DNA from: UBA11986 sp031402435
Lineage (GTDB): Bacteria; Bacteroidota; Ignavibacteria; UBA10030; UBA6906
Reading direction: 5' to 3'
Length of the DNA stretch: 64,000 nt
Assembly: GCA_031402435.1 (NCBI GenBank)
Contig: JANNSJ010000006.1
Span: forward strand, 1 to 64,000
Shown here: piece by piece, positions 36,111 through 44,358 of the stretch
How positions within the stretch are numbered: position 1 is the stretch's first letter
Layout of the letters: the number at the start of each line of letters is the position of its first letter
The notes under the pieces: model-generated
Databases searched by the model: none
What the model was told of the DNA's origin: nothing
The model's input: only the letters and a program-made list of their open reading frames with translations
Made by a program: the position numbers and the translations under genes

Positions 36111-36926
36111 ATGAATGCTCCCATGAATACAGAAACACTGATTGGAGAGTCTGTCGCCTATATTCGGGAGCACACGGCAAGTCTTCCGAGCATTGGCATA
36201 GTACTGGGATCGGGTCTCGGAGACTTCGTGGATGGACTCACCAACAAGACTGCGATCAACACTGCTGATATACCCCACTATCCACGATCGACTGTTGAAG
36301 GGCATAAGGGGAAGCTAGTATTTGGATCGATGGGCACCAGGAAAGACGTTCTCGCATTCCAGGGACGTGTCCATTTCTACGAATCCAACTCTGTCGAAAC
36401 TGTACTTTATCCCATTCGAGTTGCTCACCGGCTTGGTGTAAAGACCCTGCTGGTTACGAATGCAGCTGGCGGTGTCAATCGTGGTATGCGTCCAGGTGAT
36501 CTCATGGTGATCACCAATCAAATCAACCTTACAGGAATTCAACTAACATATCCATTGGGTTACGAGGCAGGCCATAAACCACTTTACAATAGAAGATTAA
36601 TCGAGATCACCTCCGATATTGCAGAAGCAAATGGGTTGGCGATACGGAAGGGTGTCTACGCTGGCCTGAAGGGTCCGTCATACGAAACAGCTTCCGAAGT
36701 TGAGATGGTTCATCGGATTGGCGGCGATGCTGTCGGGATGTCCACTGTGCTTGAAGTTTCCCTAGCCTCTCAACTGGGAATGGAGATTCTGGGAATCTCT
36801 TGTATCACCAACCTCGGCACAGGCATTGGCAAAGAGAAGCTGAGTCACACAGAGGTAACGGAAGTCGGGAATCGTGTGAAGACAGGTTTTGCGCTGCTAC
36901 TGTCGAGGATCATTGATGCACTATGA
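36111..36926 (+). CDS. punA: Purine nucleoside phosphorylase (trimeric type)
   Basis: 271 residues; a second ATG at codon 5 (36123) is possible. It cleaves purine nucleosides with phosphate to a base and ribose 1-phosphate. GIVLGSGLGDFVDGL (phosphate site), QGRVHFYES, TNAAGGVNRGMRPGDLMVITNQIN and GLKGPSYETASEVEMVHRIGGDAVGMSTVLEV are the type I, human-like trimeric PNP motifs. The last gene of the salvage operon, in convergent orientation to the DUF420 gene 27 bp away. Confidence 0.96.
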   Translation: MNAPMNTETLIGESVAYIREHTASLPSIGIVLGSGLGDFVDGLTNKTAINTADIPHYPRSTVEGHKGKLVFGSMGTRKDVLAFQGRVHFYESNSVETVLYPIRVAHRLGVKTLLVTNAAGGVNRGMRPGDLMVITNQINLTGIQLTYPLGYEAGHKPLYNRRLIEITSDIAEANGLAIRKGVYAGLKGPSYETASEVEMVHRIGGDAVGMSTVLEVSLASQLGMEILGISCITNLGTGIGKEKLSHTEVTEVGNRVKTGFALLLSRIIDAL

Positions 36927-36953
36927 AATCTGTAAGTGCTCCCATTCTCGCGG

Positions 36954-37379
36954 CTATACTGCGGGGAAGAGTTGATATAGCATGATATAGATGATTACGC
37001 CTGTCACCGAGACATAAAGCCATATCGGGAATGTCCAGCGGGCGATAACCCTATGCCGATCAAAGCGTTCTCTAAGGGCTCGGACGAGAGTAACAATCGC
37101 TAACGGAGGAACCGAAGCTGCAAGAATCGTGTGCGAAATCAGTATTGAAAAGTAGACTACCCTCACCCACCCCTCGCCTGTAAACTTCACTGAACCAACG
37201 TTGTAATGGTATACCAGGTAAGAAATCAGGAACACACTTGATGTGGTTAATGCTGCAATCATGAAGCGTTTATGAAGCGACCTTCTCCCTGTTCGGATGA
37301 AGCGATAGCCAATGAGAAGGAATATCGTGCTTGTGGCATTGAGGCAGGCATTGAGAAGAGGAAGGTCACTGATTCCCAT
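36954..37379 (-). CDS. DUF420 membrane protein (oxidase-associated)
   Basis: 141 residues with four hydrophobic segments. The start NACLNATSTIFLLIGYRFIRTGRRSLHKRFMIAAL and the conserved His in YHYNVGSVKF and ILISHTILAASVPPLAIVTLVRAL mark the DUF420 family, a four-helix protein usually encoded with haem A synthase and cytochrome oxidase genes. Relatives (CtaM/YozB) are needed for assembly of some haem-copper oxidases. It is the last gene of the respiratory run, 6 bp after the haem O synthase stop. Confidence 0.9.
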   Translation of the reverse strand: MGISDLPLLNACLNATSTIFLLIGYRFIRTGRRSLHKRFMIAALTTSSVFLISYLVYHYNVGSVKFTGEGWVRVVYFSILISHTILAASVPPLAIVTLVRALRERFDRHRVIARWTFPIWLYVSVTGVIIYIMLYQLFPAV

Positions 37380-37385
37380 CTATGG

Positions 37386-38282
37386 CTATAGCTTGTCAAC
37401 AATCATGATCAGCAACAGAACGGGAAGGTAGATAAGTGAGGCAAAGAACACTCGCCGCGCCGCCTCATTTGATCGGGTAAACCAAAGTGATATTTCGATT
37501 GCGATAAAGCCAAAGCTAAGCAACACGGCTGCAACCATATAGAGGGTTCCAGAGAAACCTAAAACAACCGGTATTATTGAAGCAATGAGAAGCAAAACGC
37601 TGTACACGATGATATGGATGCTGGTTGCAACGCCGGAGGTGTCCAATACGGTAAGCATCTTGTAGCCGGCCATTGCATAGTCCTTCCTGTACAACCACGC
37701 GAGCGAGAAGAAGTGTGGCATTTGCCAAAAGAATAGGATGGCAAACAGGGTCCACGCTTCATGTGTAATCTCATTTCTTACAGCAGCGCATCCGATAACG
37801 GGGGGCAATGCGCCGGGGATGCCACCAACAACAGTTGACCAGGGGGTGATACGTTTCAATGGCGTGTAGAGAAAGAGATATGTCACGAGGGTGACAACAG
37901 CAAGAAATGCGGCAAGCACATTCGTGAAGAGAACCAAGTCAACAATGCCAAGAAGTGATGTCGCCACTCCAAAGACCAGAGCCTCAATCGGAGCCAAGCG
38001 GCCTGATGGGAGCGGCCGGTGCTCGGTTCTCCGCATCATTCCATCGTATTCACGCTCAATGAGCTGGTTGAGTGCCCCAGCCCCGGCCCCGACAAGTCCA
38101 GTCCCGACTATGACATGGAACAGAATTCCCATAGGGATTGCTGCGGGCGATGCAAGAAAAACACCGGCTACGGCAGTAACAACCGACAAAAACGTCAACT
38201 CCGGCTTTGTGAGTGTGATGTAGTCGGCAATGCGGGACCTCTCAATCGCGATCGTACCCTGTGGCTCAAATTCAGATATCAT
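37386..38282 (-). CDS. ctaB: Protohaem IX farnesyltransferase (haem O synthase)
   Basis: 298 residues. A multi-helix UbiA-family prenyltransferase that adds a farnesyl group to haem B. Motif I contains NQLIEREYDGMMRRTEHRPLPSGRL and motif II contains the DYAMAGYKML segment, as in CtaB/CyoE. It overlaps the haem A synthase gene by 4 bp. It makes haem O, which the next enzyme converts to haem A for the oxidase encoded in the same operon. Confidence 0.96.
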   Translation of the reverse strand: MISEFEPQGTIAIERSRIADYITLTKPELTFLSVVTAVAGVFLASPAAIPMGILFHVIVGTGLVGAGAGALNQLIEREYDGMMRRTEHRPLPSGRLAPIEALVFGVATSLLGIVDLVLFTNVLAAFLAVVTLVTYLFLYTPLKRITPWSTVVGGIPGALPPVIGCAAVRNEITHEAWTLFAILFFWQMPHFFSLAWLYRKDYAMAGYKMLTVLDTSGVATSIHIIVYSVLLLIASIIPVVLGFSGTLYMVAAVLLSFGFIAIEISLWFTRSNEAARRVFFASLIYLPVLLLIMIVDKL

Positions 38283-39310
38283 GGACGACTCGTCTGTGGC
38301 ACAAATGTCGTGCTCATTGATGATGCTGGAAGCTTGTAGAGTTGAAATGATCTGACGCAGATGATAACACTGATGCCCAGCAATAGCGCGCCGGTCGCAA
38401 CGTGAGCTGTCGCCACTTCAACCCCCTTTCCACTCCAGACGGTCAGGGCGCCGAGGAAAATCTGGACAACCAACAATACAAGCAACACCAGTGAAGGCTC
38501 CCGCAACTTTGATTCGACATGCGTGGTAAGAATGTGTGAAACATTCATCAGGGCAACTGCAGATACAAGGAACGCTCCGACCCTGTGTGCATAATGAATC
38601 CAGATCTGGCTCATGGTAACCGGTGCTAAATCCCATCCGAGCCGGTAGTCATTGATCGAAGATAATGTACTCGAATCTGTTGGAGGCAACAGATGGCCAT
38701 ACACCATGGGGAAATCAGGAATAGCAAGCCCTGATTTTGTGTGCCGCACGAGAGCCCCAAGAATCAGCTGGAGGAAAATCGCGCCGCTCATCAACAATGC
38801 AAGATTCCGTGTCCTCTTTGCTGGCGGAAATTCCACCGCGTTGTGAGATCTCCAAAATGGGGAAGTGACGAGAGCAAGCACGATTGTCAGGCTAAAAAAT
38901 GACTGCGCGAGTGTGGCGTGCGAAACTGATATCCAGGTTGGAAGAAGGAATAGGACGGTCATTCCCCCCAATATCCCCTGTGTGATTACGGCAAGCAACG
39001 CAATCAGTCCAAGCATCCGTACCCATTTACGGTCTTCTACCCGCCATAGCCAAATAGCAAGAATCGTGGTGAGAAACCCGACAAATGTTGCAACCATTCT
39101 ATGCCCGTGTTCATAGAATATCCCCCCCACCATCGGTGGCATAACCTGCCCGTACGATAAAGGCCAATCCGGGACTGCGAGTCCGGAATCCGTGCTTGTG
39201 ACCAAGCCTCCCGCGATCACAAGGCAAAATGTTGCCACCGAAGTGAAAATTGCAAACCGATGCAGCCATATTCTTGACTCCGCACTACTCATCGTTTGCT
39301 TGGGCTCCAC
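38279..39310 (-). CDS. ctaA: Haem A synthase (COX15/CtaA)
   Basis: 343 residues with eight hydrophobic segments in two four-helix halves. Each half has the family pattern: GGLVTSTDSGLAVPDWPLSYGQVMPP in the first and GALVRHTKSGLAIPDFPMVYGHLLPP in the second. The haem-binding His residues in FYEHGHRMVATF and WIHYAHRVGAFLV are intact. It oxidises the C8 methyl of haem O. It is encoded 3 bp after subunit II of the oxidase. Confidence 0.96.
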   Translation of the reverse strand: MEPKQTMSSAESRIWLHRFAIFTSVATFCLVIAGGLVTSTDSGLAVPDWPLSYGQVMPPMVGGIFYEHGHRMVATFVGFLTTILAIWLWRVEDRKWVRMLGLIALLAVITQGILGGMTVLFLLPTWISVSHATLAQSFFSLTIVLALVTSPFWRSHNAVEFPPAKRTRNLALLMSGAIFLQLILGALVRHTKSGLAIPDFPMVYGHLLPPTDSSTLSSINDYRLGWDLAPVTMSQIWIHYAHRVGAFLVSAVALMNVSHILTTHVESKLREPSLVLLVLLVVQIFLGALTVWSGKGVEVATAHVATGALLLGISVIICVRSFQLYKLPASSMSTTFVPQTSRP

Positions 39311-39313
39311 ATT

Positions 39314-40261
39314 CTATTGTGTCAGGAATGATGCTTGTTCGGCAAGCCATGCGTTGAATTCTTCCGAAGTCTGCACGGTGACGAATCCACGCATCCGGAA
39401 ATGTCCCAGACCGCAGAGTTGGGCACAGGCAACCTCCGTAGGTGTTGCAGGTGCAACCGTAACGGAAGTAATCCCTGCCTGCAACAACAGCGGCATCATC
39501 TCTTCACTAAACGAATCACCTTTCTTGATAATCGCGCTGCCGTCTTTTGCCGGATAATCCCTCATGGAAATCATCAAGCTCAATCTTGGAGATAACTTGC
39601 CATCAGCGATCGACATCTCTTCCGTCAATTCTTCTTGTATCGCTCGTGTCGATTTCACAGGCGTGAACCAGATTGGAATCTTCTGACCGGGAATTGCATC
39701 CTGCTTCACGCGATACAGAGGAAGACTGAAACTGTGGATCACATCCTTCGAGGTCAAATAGAAGAGTATGGGTTTGCCTATCGGCAGATTCAACTGGTTG
39801 ATGGTTGCAATGTCGTCTTTCGCTGACGGATCATCACGATCCAAGCCGAGCGGGTTATCTGAGGATACAAGATGAATAGCTGTAGGCCCAAAGACACCAT
39901 CGGCTCCCGGATAATGGAAATTCCATGCAAACTGCTCCGCAACAACACGAATAACGACAGCATCCTTTTCAGCGGGAAAGGCGCTTACGATGGTCGACCA
40001 GATGGGAATTGAAAACCCAATCAGCAGGATTGCCTCAAAGACCGCTACAGCGATCTCCACATACTTTGAGAAATGGGAACGTACGCCAACGGAATCGGCG
40101 ACCGGGTTGTTCGACTTCCGGAACCGAACCAGAACGTAGATGAAGTAAAGTCCCCAGCCGGCAAAAAGGGCCAGCATCAGCCAATGAATAACAACAATCA
40201 TGTTATCAATCTGCGCACCGTGCGCTGATCCGTCAATGGGCAAGTATAACCAATCTTTCAT
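39314..40261 (-). CDS. coxB: Cytochrome c oxidase subunit II with an unusual insertion
   Basis: 315 residues. Two transmembrane helices (about 20-45 and 68-92) precede the periplasmic cupredoxin domain. The copper-A ligands are His176 in DVIHSFSLP and Cys279, Cys283, His287 and Met290 in CAQLCGLGHFRM. There is no haem c domain at the C-terminus. Between IPIWFTPVKS and the CAQLCG loop lies an insertion of about 70 residues (204-273), where normal subunits have about 10. It starts 20 bp after the small 82-residue gene. Its place near the end of the operon, after subunits I, III and IV, differs from the usual coxB-first order. Confidence 0.95.
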   Translation of the reverse strand: MKDWLYLPIDGSAHGAQIDNMIVVIHWLMLALFAGWGLYFIYVLVRFRKSNNPVADSVGVRSHFSKYVEIAVAVFEAILLIGFSIPIWSTIVSAFPAEKDAVVIRVVAEQFAWNFHYPGADGVFGPTAIHLVSSDNPLGLDRDDPSAKDDIATINQLNLPIGKPILFYLTSKDVIHSFSLPLYRVKQDAIPGQKIPIWFTPVKSTRAIQEELTEEMSIADGKLSPRLSLMISMRDYPAKDGSAIIKKGDSFSEEMMPLLLQAGITSVTVAPATPTEVACAQLCGLGHFRMRGFVTVQTSEEFNAWLAEQASFLTQ

Positions 40262-40281
40262 GGAATCCGATCCTCCAGGTA

Positions 40282-40530
40282 TCAGTTCAATCTATTGACA
40301 AAACGTTGATTCAGCAAACGAAGGCGTCTTCTCAAATACAGGAAAAAGCCGGCAATGCTGACAAGAACCCCTCCCGTAACTCCGAGCAAGCTCATGATTG
40401 CCATGTTCATGCCTTCTGTCGCGGACGACTCCGGATCACCATAGCAATTTGGGCACGCATACCCTTCTACTTGAAGAACAAGTAAGAGCAGAACAACGAG
40501 CAGACACACGATTGTTATGTTGCGTTTCAT
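40282..40530 (-). CDS. Small membrane protein with a CPNC motif, oxidase operon
   Basis: 82 residues from ATG 40530. A signal-type hydrophobic helix (4-23) is followed directly by YACPNCYGDPESSATEGMN, a second helix (about 47-66) and a basic tail RRRLRLLNQRFVNRL. The CxxC pair sits just outside the membrane. From memory, similar CP-x-C-[YF]-G proteins occur in oxidase operons of other phyla; this is not verified. No experimentally known function. The position just ahead of subunit II suggests copper or thiol handling for the copper-A site. Its ATG overlaps the stop of the 68-residue gene (ATGA). Confidence 0.75.
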   Translation of the reverse strand: MKRNITIVCLLVVLLLLVLQVEGYACPNCYGDPESSATEGMNMAIMSLLGVTGGVLVSIAGFFLYLRRRLRLLNQRFVNRLN

Positions 40531-40733
40531 AAATAACTCACATGCTTTAATTTTCGAAGGAATCGAATGCCGTACAGGATCAGTCCAATACCGGTGATGA
40601 TTGATAGGATGCCACCGACAAAGAGATCCCCTCCGCCACCCGCCGTGGAACCGTTCATCAGCCACGCAGCAAAACCAAATGCCGTCAGCGCTGAAACACC
40701 AATAAAGAAAATGTGAAATGCTTTGAGTGACAT
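40527..40733 (-). CDS. Small two-helix membrane protein, oxidase operon
   Basis: 68 residues: MSLKAFHIFFIGVSALTAFG, a short GGGGDLF loop, then a second helix, IIIGIGLILYG-like, and a basic end (RFLRKLKHVSYL). There are no cysteines or obvious ligands. It lies 3 bp after subunit IV and overlaps the CPNC gene by 4 bp. Probably a structural or assembly subunit of the oxidase; no family recognised. Confidence 0.7.
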   Translation of the reverse strand: MSLKAFHIFFIGVSALTAFGFAAWLMNGSTAGGGGDLFVGGILSIITGIGLILYGIRFLRKLKHVSYL

Positions 40734-40736
40734 ATC

Positions 40737-41042
40737 TCAGTGATTGTAGCGAATCGGATCAAGAGCATGAGAAACCGGAATAACCATGAGAACAATAAAG
40801 AAGACCACAGTCAGAATCAACGTGGCATAAATGAGCTTCTTTTCCGATATCAGATGCATGAAATATCCCCCGACCAGCGTCGCTTTGATCGAAGCAATGA
40901 GCAACGCAACAGCGATCCCCACACCCACGCTCAGATGAAGGTACGATACTGCCACCGTTACAATGGTAAGGAACAGCAACACGACAAACACCATGATATA
41001 GACTTTGACGTGCTTCTTTACTTCTTCAGCTTGCATTTCCAT
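40737..41042 (-). CDS. Cytochrome c oxidase subunit IV (prokaryotic type)
   Basis: 101 residues with three hydrophobic helices. KKHVKVYIMVFVVLLFLTIVTVAV and AVALLIASIKATLVGGYFMHL are the signature of the bacterial CtaF/COX4 family, in which the FMHL segment is conserved. It is a small accessory subunit, 8 bp after subunit III. Confidence 0.9.
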   Translation of the reverse strand: MEMQAEEVKKHVKVYIMVFVVLLFLTIVTVAVSYLHLSVGVGIAVALLIASIKATLVGGYFMHLISEKKLIYATLILTVVFFIVLMVIPVSHALDPIRYNH

Positions 41043-41050
41043 GACGTCTC

Positions 41051-41788
41051 CTACAAAAGATAGAGAACTGGGAACAAGAAAATCCAGACAAGATCCACGA
41101 AGTGCCAGTACAAACCGGCAACCTCAATCCTGTTGGTAAAGCGGGTCGGTTCGGTCTTCCACATTTTTGCTCCTGGTCCCCAGAGATAGATATTGACGAC
41201 CAGCCCTCCAATAACATGAAGCACATGAAGCCCCGTCAGCGTAAAGTAGATTGCAAGAAATGTACTGTACCATGGACCGAAGTTGGTCAGGCGTTTGATC
41301 TGGGCTCGTCCGATATGCACAGGAGAGGGCTGTACTCCATCCTTCATATCGGGAAGCATGACAACATGATCTTCAGCCTCCTCCTCGAGATGGCCAACGA
41401 TTTCTGTGCCGTCATGAAGCGTTACGCCATAGTGAACAAACTTTGCCTTATACTCGAACGTCTTTACAACAAGGAATGCCATGCCCATCAGAATGGTAAG
41501 TCCGAGGTAGAGTCTGAACTTGCCAAAGTTTTTCATCATCAACGACGCCCATGACATCACCATGGTAACGCTGGAACTTATCAGCACCACGGTGTTGAGT
41601 GTTGCAAGCGGAACATTGAGAATCGTGTACCCATGCGGCCAGACTGGTGCGCCAACACGAAGCAGAACGTACGTGGAAAACAACGCGCCAAACAACATGA
41701 CTTCCGACGCAAGGAACAACCACAAACCCAGCTTCGCATTGAACAACCCGGTGTCGGGGCGTGCGGTTTCATTGTATGGTATTTGCAT
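41051..41788 (-). CDS. coxC: Cytochrome c oxidase subunit III with an inserted loop
   Basis: 245 residues with five hydrophobic segments. FNAKLGLWLFLASEVMLFGALFSTYVLLR and LTGLHVLHVIGGLVVN are the diagnostic ends of the family. Between helix 3 (ending KTFEYKAKF) and the helix starting WYSTFLAIYFTLTG, about 50 extra residues rich in His, Asp and Glu are inserted (roughly 118-168, including EEEAEDHVVMLPD). The start codon overlaps the subunit I stop by one base (TAATG), and a GGAGG site precedes it. Confidence 0.95.
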   Translation of the reverse strand: MQIPYNETARPDTGLFNAKLGLWLFLASEVMLFGALFSTYVLLRVGAPVWPHGYTILNVPLATLNTVVLISSSVTMVMSWASLMMKNFGKFRLYLGLTILMGMAFLVVKTFEYKAKFVHYGVTLHDGTEIVGHLEEEAEDHVVMLPDMKDGVQPSPVHIGRAQIKRLTNFGPWYSTFLAIYFTLTGLHVLHVIGGLVVNIYLWGPGAKMWKTEPTRFTNRIEVAGLYWHFVDLVWIFLFPVLYLL

Positions 41789-43587
41789 TACGCCTCCGAA
41801 GCTTGATTCTGCGGTGTATAGTCTTTCTTGGCCCCACGAGTACTGTACTCATACGGGCCACGATAGACTTCCGGGATCTTTTCGAAATTCCCGTGTGCCA
41901 GCGGCGGCGACGTTGTTGCCGCCCACTCAAGCGTCGTGGCTTCCCATGGGTTGGAATTCACTTTCTGACCCTTCTTCATACTCCAAAAGAAATTAACGAT
42001 AAACGGAATCTGAGCAAGACCAAGGCACCATGCTGATATGGATGTAAATTCATTCCAATGAAGTACACTCTGAGCGTGTGCATACTGTTCACCGCCGTCA
42101 TACAAGCGGCGGGAAACACCTGCAAGTCCCTGAATGAACATGGGCATAAAGACGCCATTCATGAAAACAATCGATCCCCAGAAATGAAGCCTGCCAAGGA
42201 TGTCATTCATCTTCCGCCCTGTGACTTTCGGAAACCAGTAGTAGATCCCGGCAAACAATGCCATCAACGTTCCGGGAGCAACAACATAGTGGAAGTGTCC
42301 TATTACATAATACGTATCGTGGAGATGAATATCGGATACATTCAGTCCCAGTGGCAGTCCGGTGAGGCCGCCAATTGCAAACATCGGAAGGAACGAAAGA
42401 GCAAACAACATCGGTGTTGTGTAACGGATCGAACCACCCCACAACGAAAGCAGGAGTGCCGTGAGAATGATGACCGATGGAATCGAAATGATCATCGTCG
42501 TGGTCTGAAAGAACGAGCTGATGGCTGTTCCCATGCCGGTGAGAAACATATGGTGCGCCCACACGATAAAGGACATGAAGCCAAGGAAGATAATCGAATA
42601 GATCATTGACTTGTATCCCCAGAGCGGCTTCCGGGTGTTATTGGCGATAACTTCACCAATAATTCCCATCGCGGGAAGAATCAATACGTATACTTCGGGA
42701 TGTGCAAGGAACCAGAATAGATGTTGCCAGAGCAAAGGGCTCCCCCCTCCACTGACACCCAAGGCCTGTCCCGATACCACCAGTCCACTCGGGAGGAAAA
42801 AGCTTGTGCCGGCAATTCTATCCATCAACTGAAGCACCCCCGCCGCTTCCAACGGTGGAAACGCAAGAAGCAACAGGAACGACGTCACGAATTGTGTCCA
42901 CACGAAAAACGGCAGGCGCATGAACGTAAGGCCTTTGACACGCAGCTGGATAATCGTCACGATGAAGTTGACGGATCCCAACAAGGATGACGTGATAAGA
43001 AAGACCATGCCTAACAGCCATATCGTCTGGCCTGTTGTTGCGATGACAGAGAGCGGAGCGTAGGATGTCCACCCGGAGTTCGCAGCGCCGCCCGGTACGA
43101 AGAAGCTCCAGAGCATTGTCACGCCGCCGCAGAAGTAGACCCAATAGCTCATCATGTTCAACTTCGGGAACGCCATGTCGATGGCCCCGATCTGGAGAGG
43201 CATCACGTAGTTGCCAAACGCACCGACAGCCAGCGGCACGACGCCAAGAAACACCATGATGGTGCCATGCATGGCCCCGAGCTGATTGTAATATTCCGGC
43301 AACATTATGCCATCCGGCATATTGTCTTGACCCATCAGGTGAGCGAGCCATTTGATCGGAAACTCCTGCCCTGGATACGCCAACTGCCAGCGCATGATCA
43401 TCATGATCGAGAAGCCGAACAGCAGAAACAACAGCGATGTGATCCCATATTGAATTCCGATCACCTTATGGTCGGTGGAAAACACATACTTCCGCCAGAA
43501 GCTCTGATGGAGATGGTCTGCCTCATGATGGGCCCCGTGGGTTTTGTGCGTTGTACCCACGCCCCCATGTGAACTGCTATGGTCCAA
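41788..43587 (-). CDS. coxA: Cytochrome c oxidase subunit I (A-type haem-copper)
   Basis: 599 residues with twelve hydrophobic helices. Haem and copper ligands are in place: His in GAMHGTIMVF, HPEVYVLILPAMG with the cross-linked His-Tyr and the proton-channel Glu, the His pair in VWAHHMFLTG, and GHFHYVV for the two haems. The HPE-V-Y pattern marks an A1-type oxidase with a D-channel. Length is typical. It is preceded by the putative copper protein and followed by subunits III and IV. Confidence 0.97.
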   Translation of the reverse strand: MDHSSSHGGVGTTHKTHGAHHEADHLHQSFWRKYVFSTDHKVIGIQYGITSLLFLLFGFSIMMIMRWQLAYPGQEFPIKWLAHLMGQDNMPDGIMLPEYYNQLGAMHGTIMVFLGVVPLAVGAFGNYVMPLQIGAIDMAFPKLNMMSYWVYFCGGVTMLWSFFVPGGAANSGWTSYAPLSVIATTGQTIWLLGMVFLITSSLLGSVNFIVTIIQLRVKGLTFMRLPFFVWTQFVTSFLLLLAFPPLEAAGVLQLMDRIAGTSFFLPSGLVVSGQALGVSGGGSPLLWQHLFWFLAHPEVYVLILPAMGIIGEVIANNTRKPLWGYKSMIYSIIFLGFMSFIVWAHHMFLTGMGTAISSFFQTTTMIISIPSVIILTALLLSLWGGSIRYTTPMLFALSFLPMFAIGGLTGLPLGLNVSDIHLHDTYYVIGHFHYVVAPGTLMALFAGIYYWFPKVTGRKMNDILGRLHFWGSIVFMNGVFMPMFIQGLAGVSRRLYDGGEQYAHAQSVLHWNEFTSISAWCLGLAQIPFIVNFFWSMKKGQKVNSNPWEATTLEWAATTSPPLAHGNFEKIPEVYRGPYEYSTRGAKKDYTPQNQASEA

Positions 43588-43619
43588 GAGTGATTACTCC
43601 TTTCTTGTGAGAGGCTGAA

Positions 43620-44315
43620 TTATTTTGCAGCGTACTTGAAATCCGCCTTTGCCTCACCCGCTGCTGCGACCTTTACTTTCATTGTCTGGCTACCGTATTT
43701 CTCATGCCACACTTCAATGGTGTAATCACCTGCCGGAAGTTTCTTCAGGCTGAATGATCCGTCATCGCCGGTGACTGCATAGAAGGGATGGTTGAAGACC
43801 GTAATCCATGCGTTCATCCACGTATGGACTTCACATTTCACTTTGAAGCTCTCGGTCTTGTCAAACTTCTTCGTGAGGATCATGCCTTTCTTTGGTTGGG
43901 CTACATTAAACGATGGATTATCCTTGGAAAGAGAATGCACGTTGTGTAGCGTGGGATCGCTGTTCTTGACAACGAGATCCTGTCCGGCTTGTATGCCCAG
44001 AACGTGCGGAGTGTATTGGCAACCTATCTGATCAAACTCCACTTTGGTTGACGGAGCATCGAATTTCTTACTGCCAAGACCCTCCTTTACGTACACAAGA
44101 ACGTTCTTGAGAGTTCCGTTCTTGTTGACGACGACTTCCTCGCTGAACACGGGATTCTTGTGCGCTTTCATGCACACGGGGTCGGCGTTCATGTTCAGAC
44201 GATTTGCCTTTGGCGCGGCACCGTCGAACGACACTTTACCGGCAACATCGCCTGCCGTTGCAGCTCCAGTGACGCAAGCCGCGAGGACGGCAACTTTCAG
44301 ATACTTGATCATCAT
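43620..44315 (-). CDS. Exported cupredoxin-like protein (putative blue copper)
   Basis: 231 residues. A signal peptide (1-21, TAGDVAG) is followed by a beta sandwich with candidate type-1 copper ligands: His124 and His127 in LHNVHSL, and Cys161, His164 and Met167 in CEVHTWM. The C-terminal 70 residues (about 175-225) form a carboxypeptidase-regulatory-like domain (GDDGSFSLKKLPAGDYTIEVWHEKYG). The position between the eight-haem cytochrome and oxidase subunit I makes an electron-carrier or copper-delivery role plausible. The call is inferred from residues, not proven. Confidence 0.8.
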   Translation of the reverse strand: MMIKYLKVAVLAACVTGAATAGDVAGKVSFDGAAPKANRLNMNADPVCMKAHKNPVFSEEVVVNKNGTLKNVLVYVKEGLGSKKFDAPSTKVEFDQIGCQYTPHVLGIQAGQDLVVKNSDPTLHNVHSLSKDNPSFNVAQPKKGMILTKKFDKTESFKVKCEVHTWMNAWITVFNHPFYAVTGDDGSFSLKKLPAGDYTIEVWHEKYGSQTMKVKVAAAGEAKADFKYAAK

Positions 44316-44358
44316 GCTATCTCCTAATGTGAGTTGTTGTTTGTCTCGTGAGTCAAAT

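Noticed and set aside
42058..42609. 183-codon frame opposite oxidase subunit I
   Set aside because: Antisense shadow of a conserved gene.
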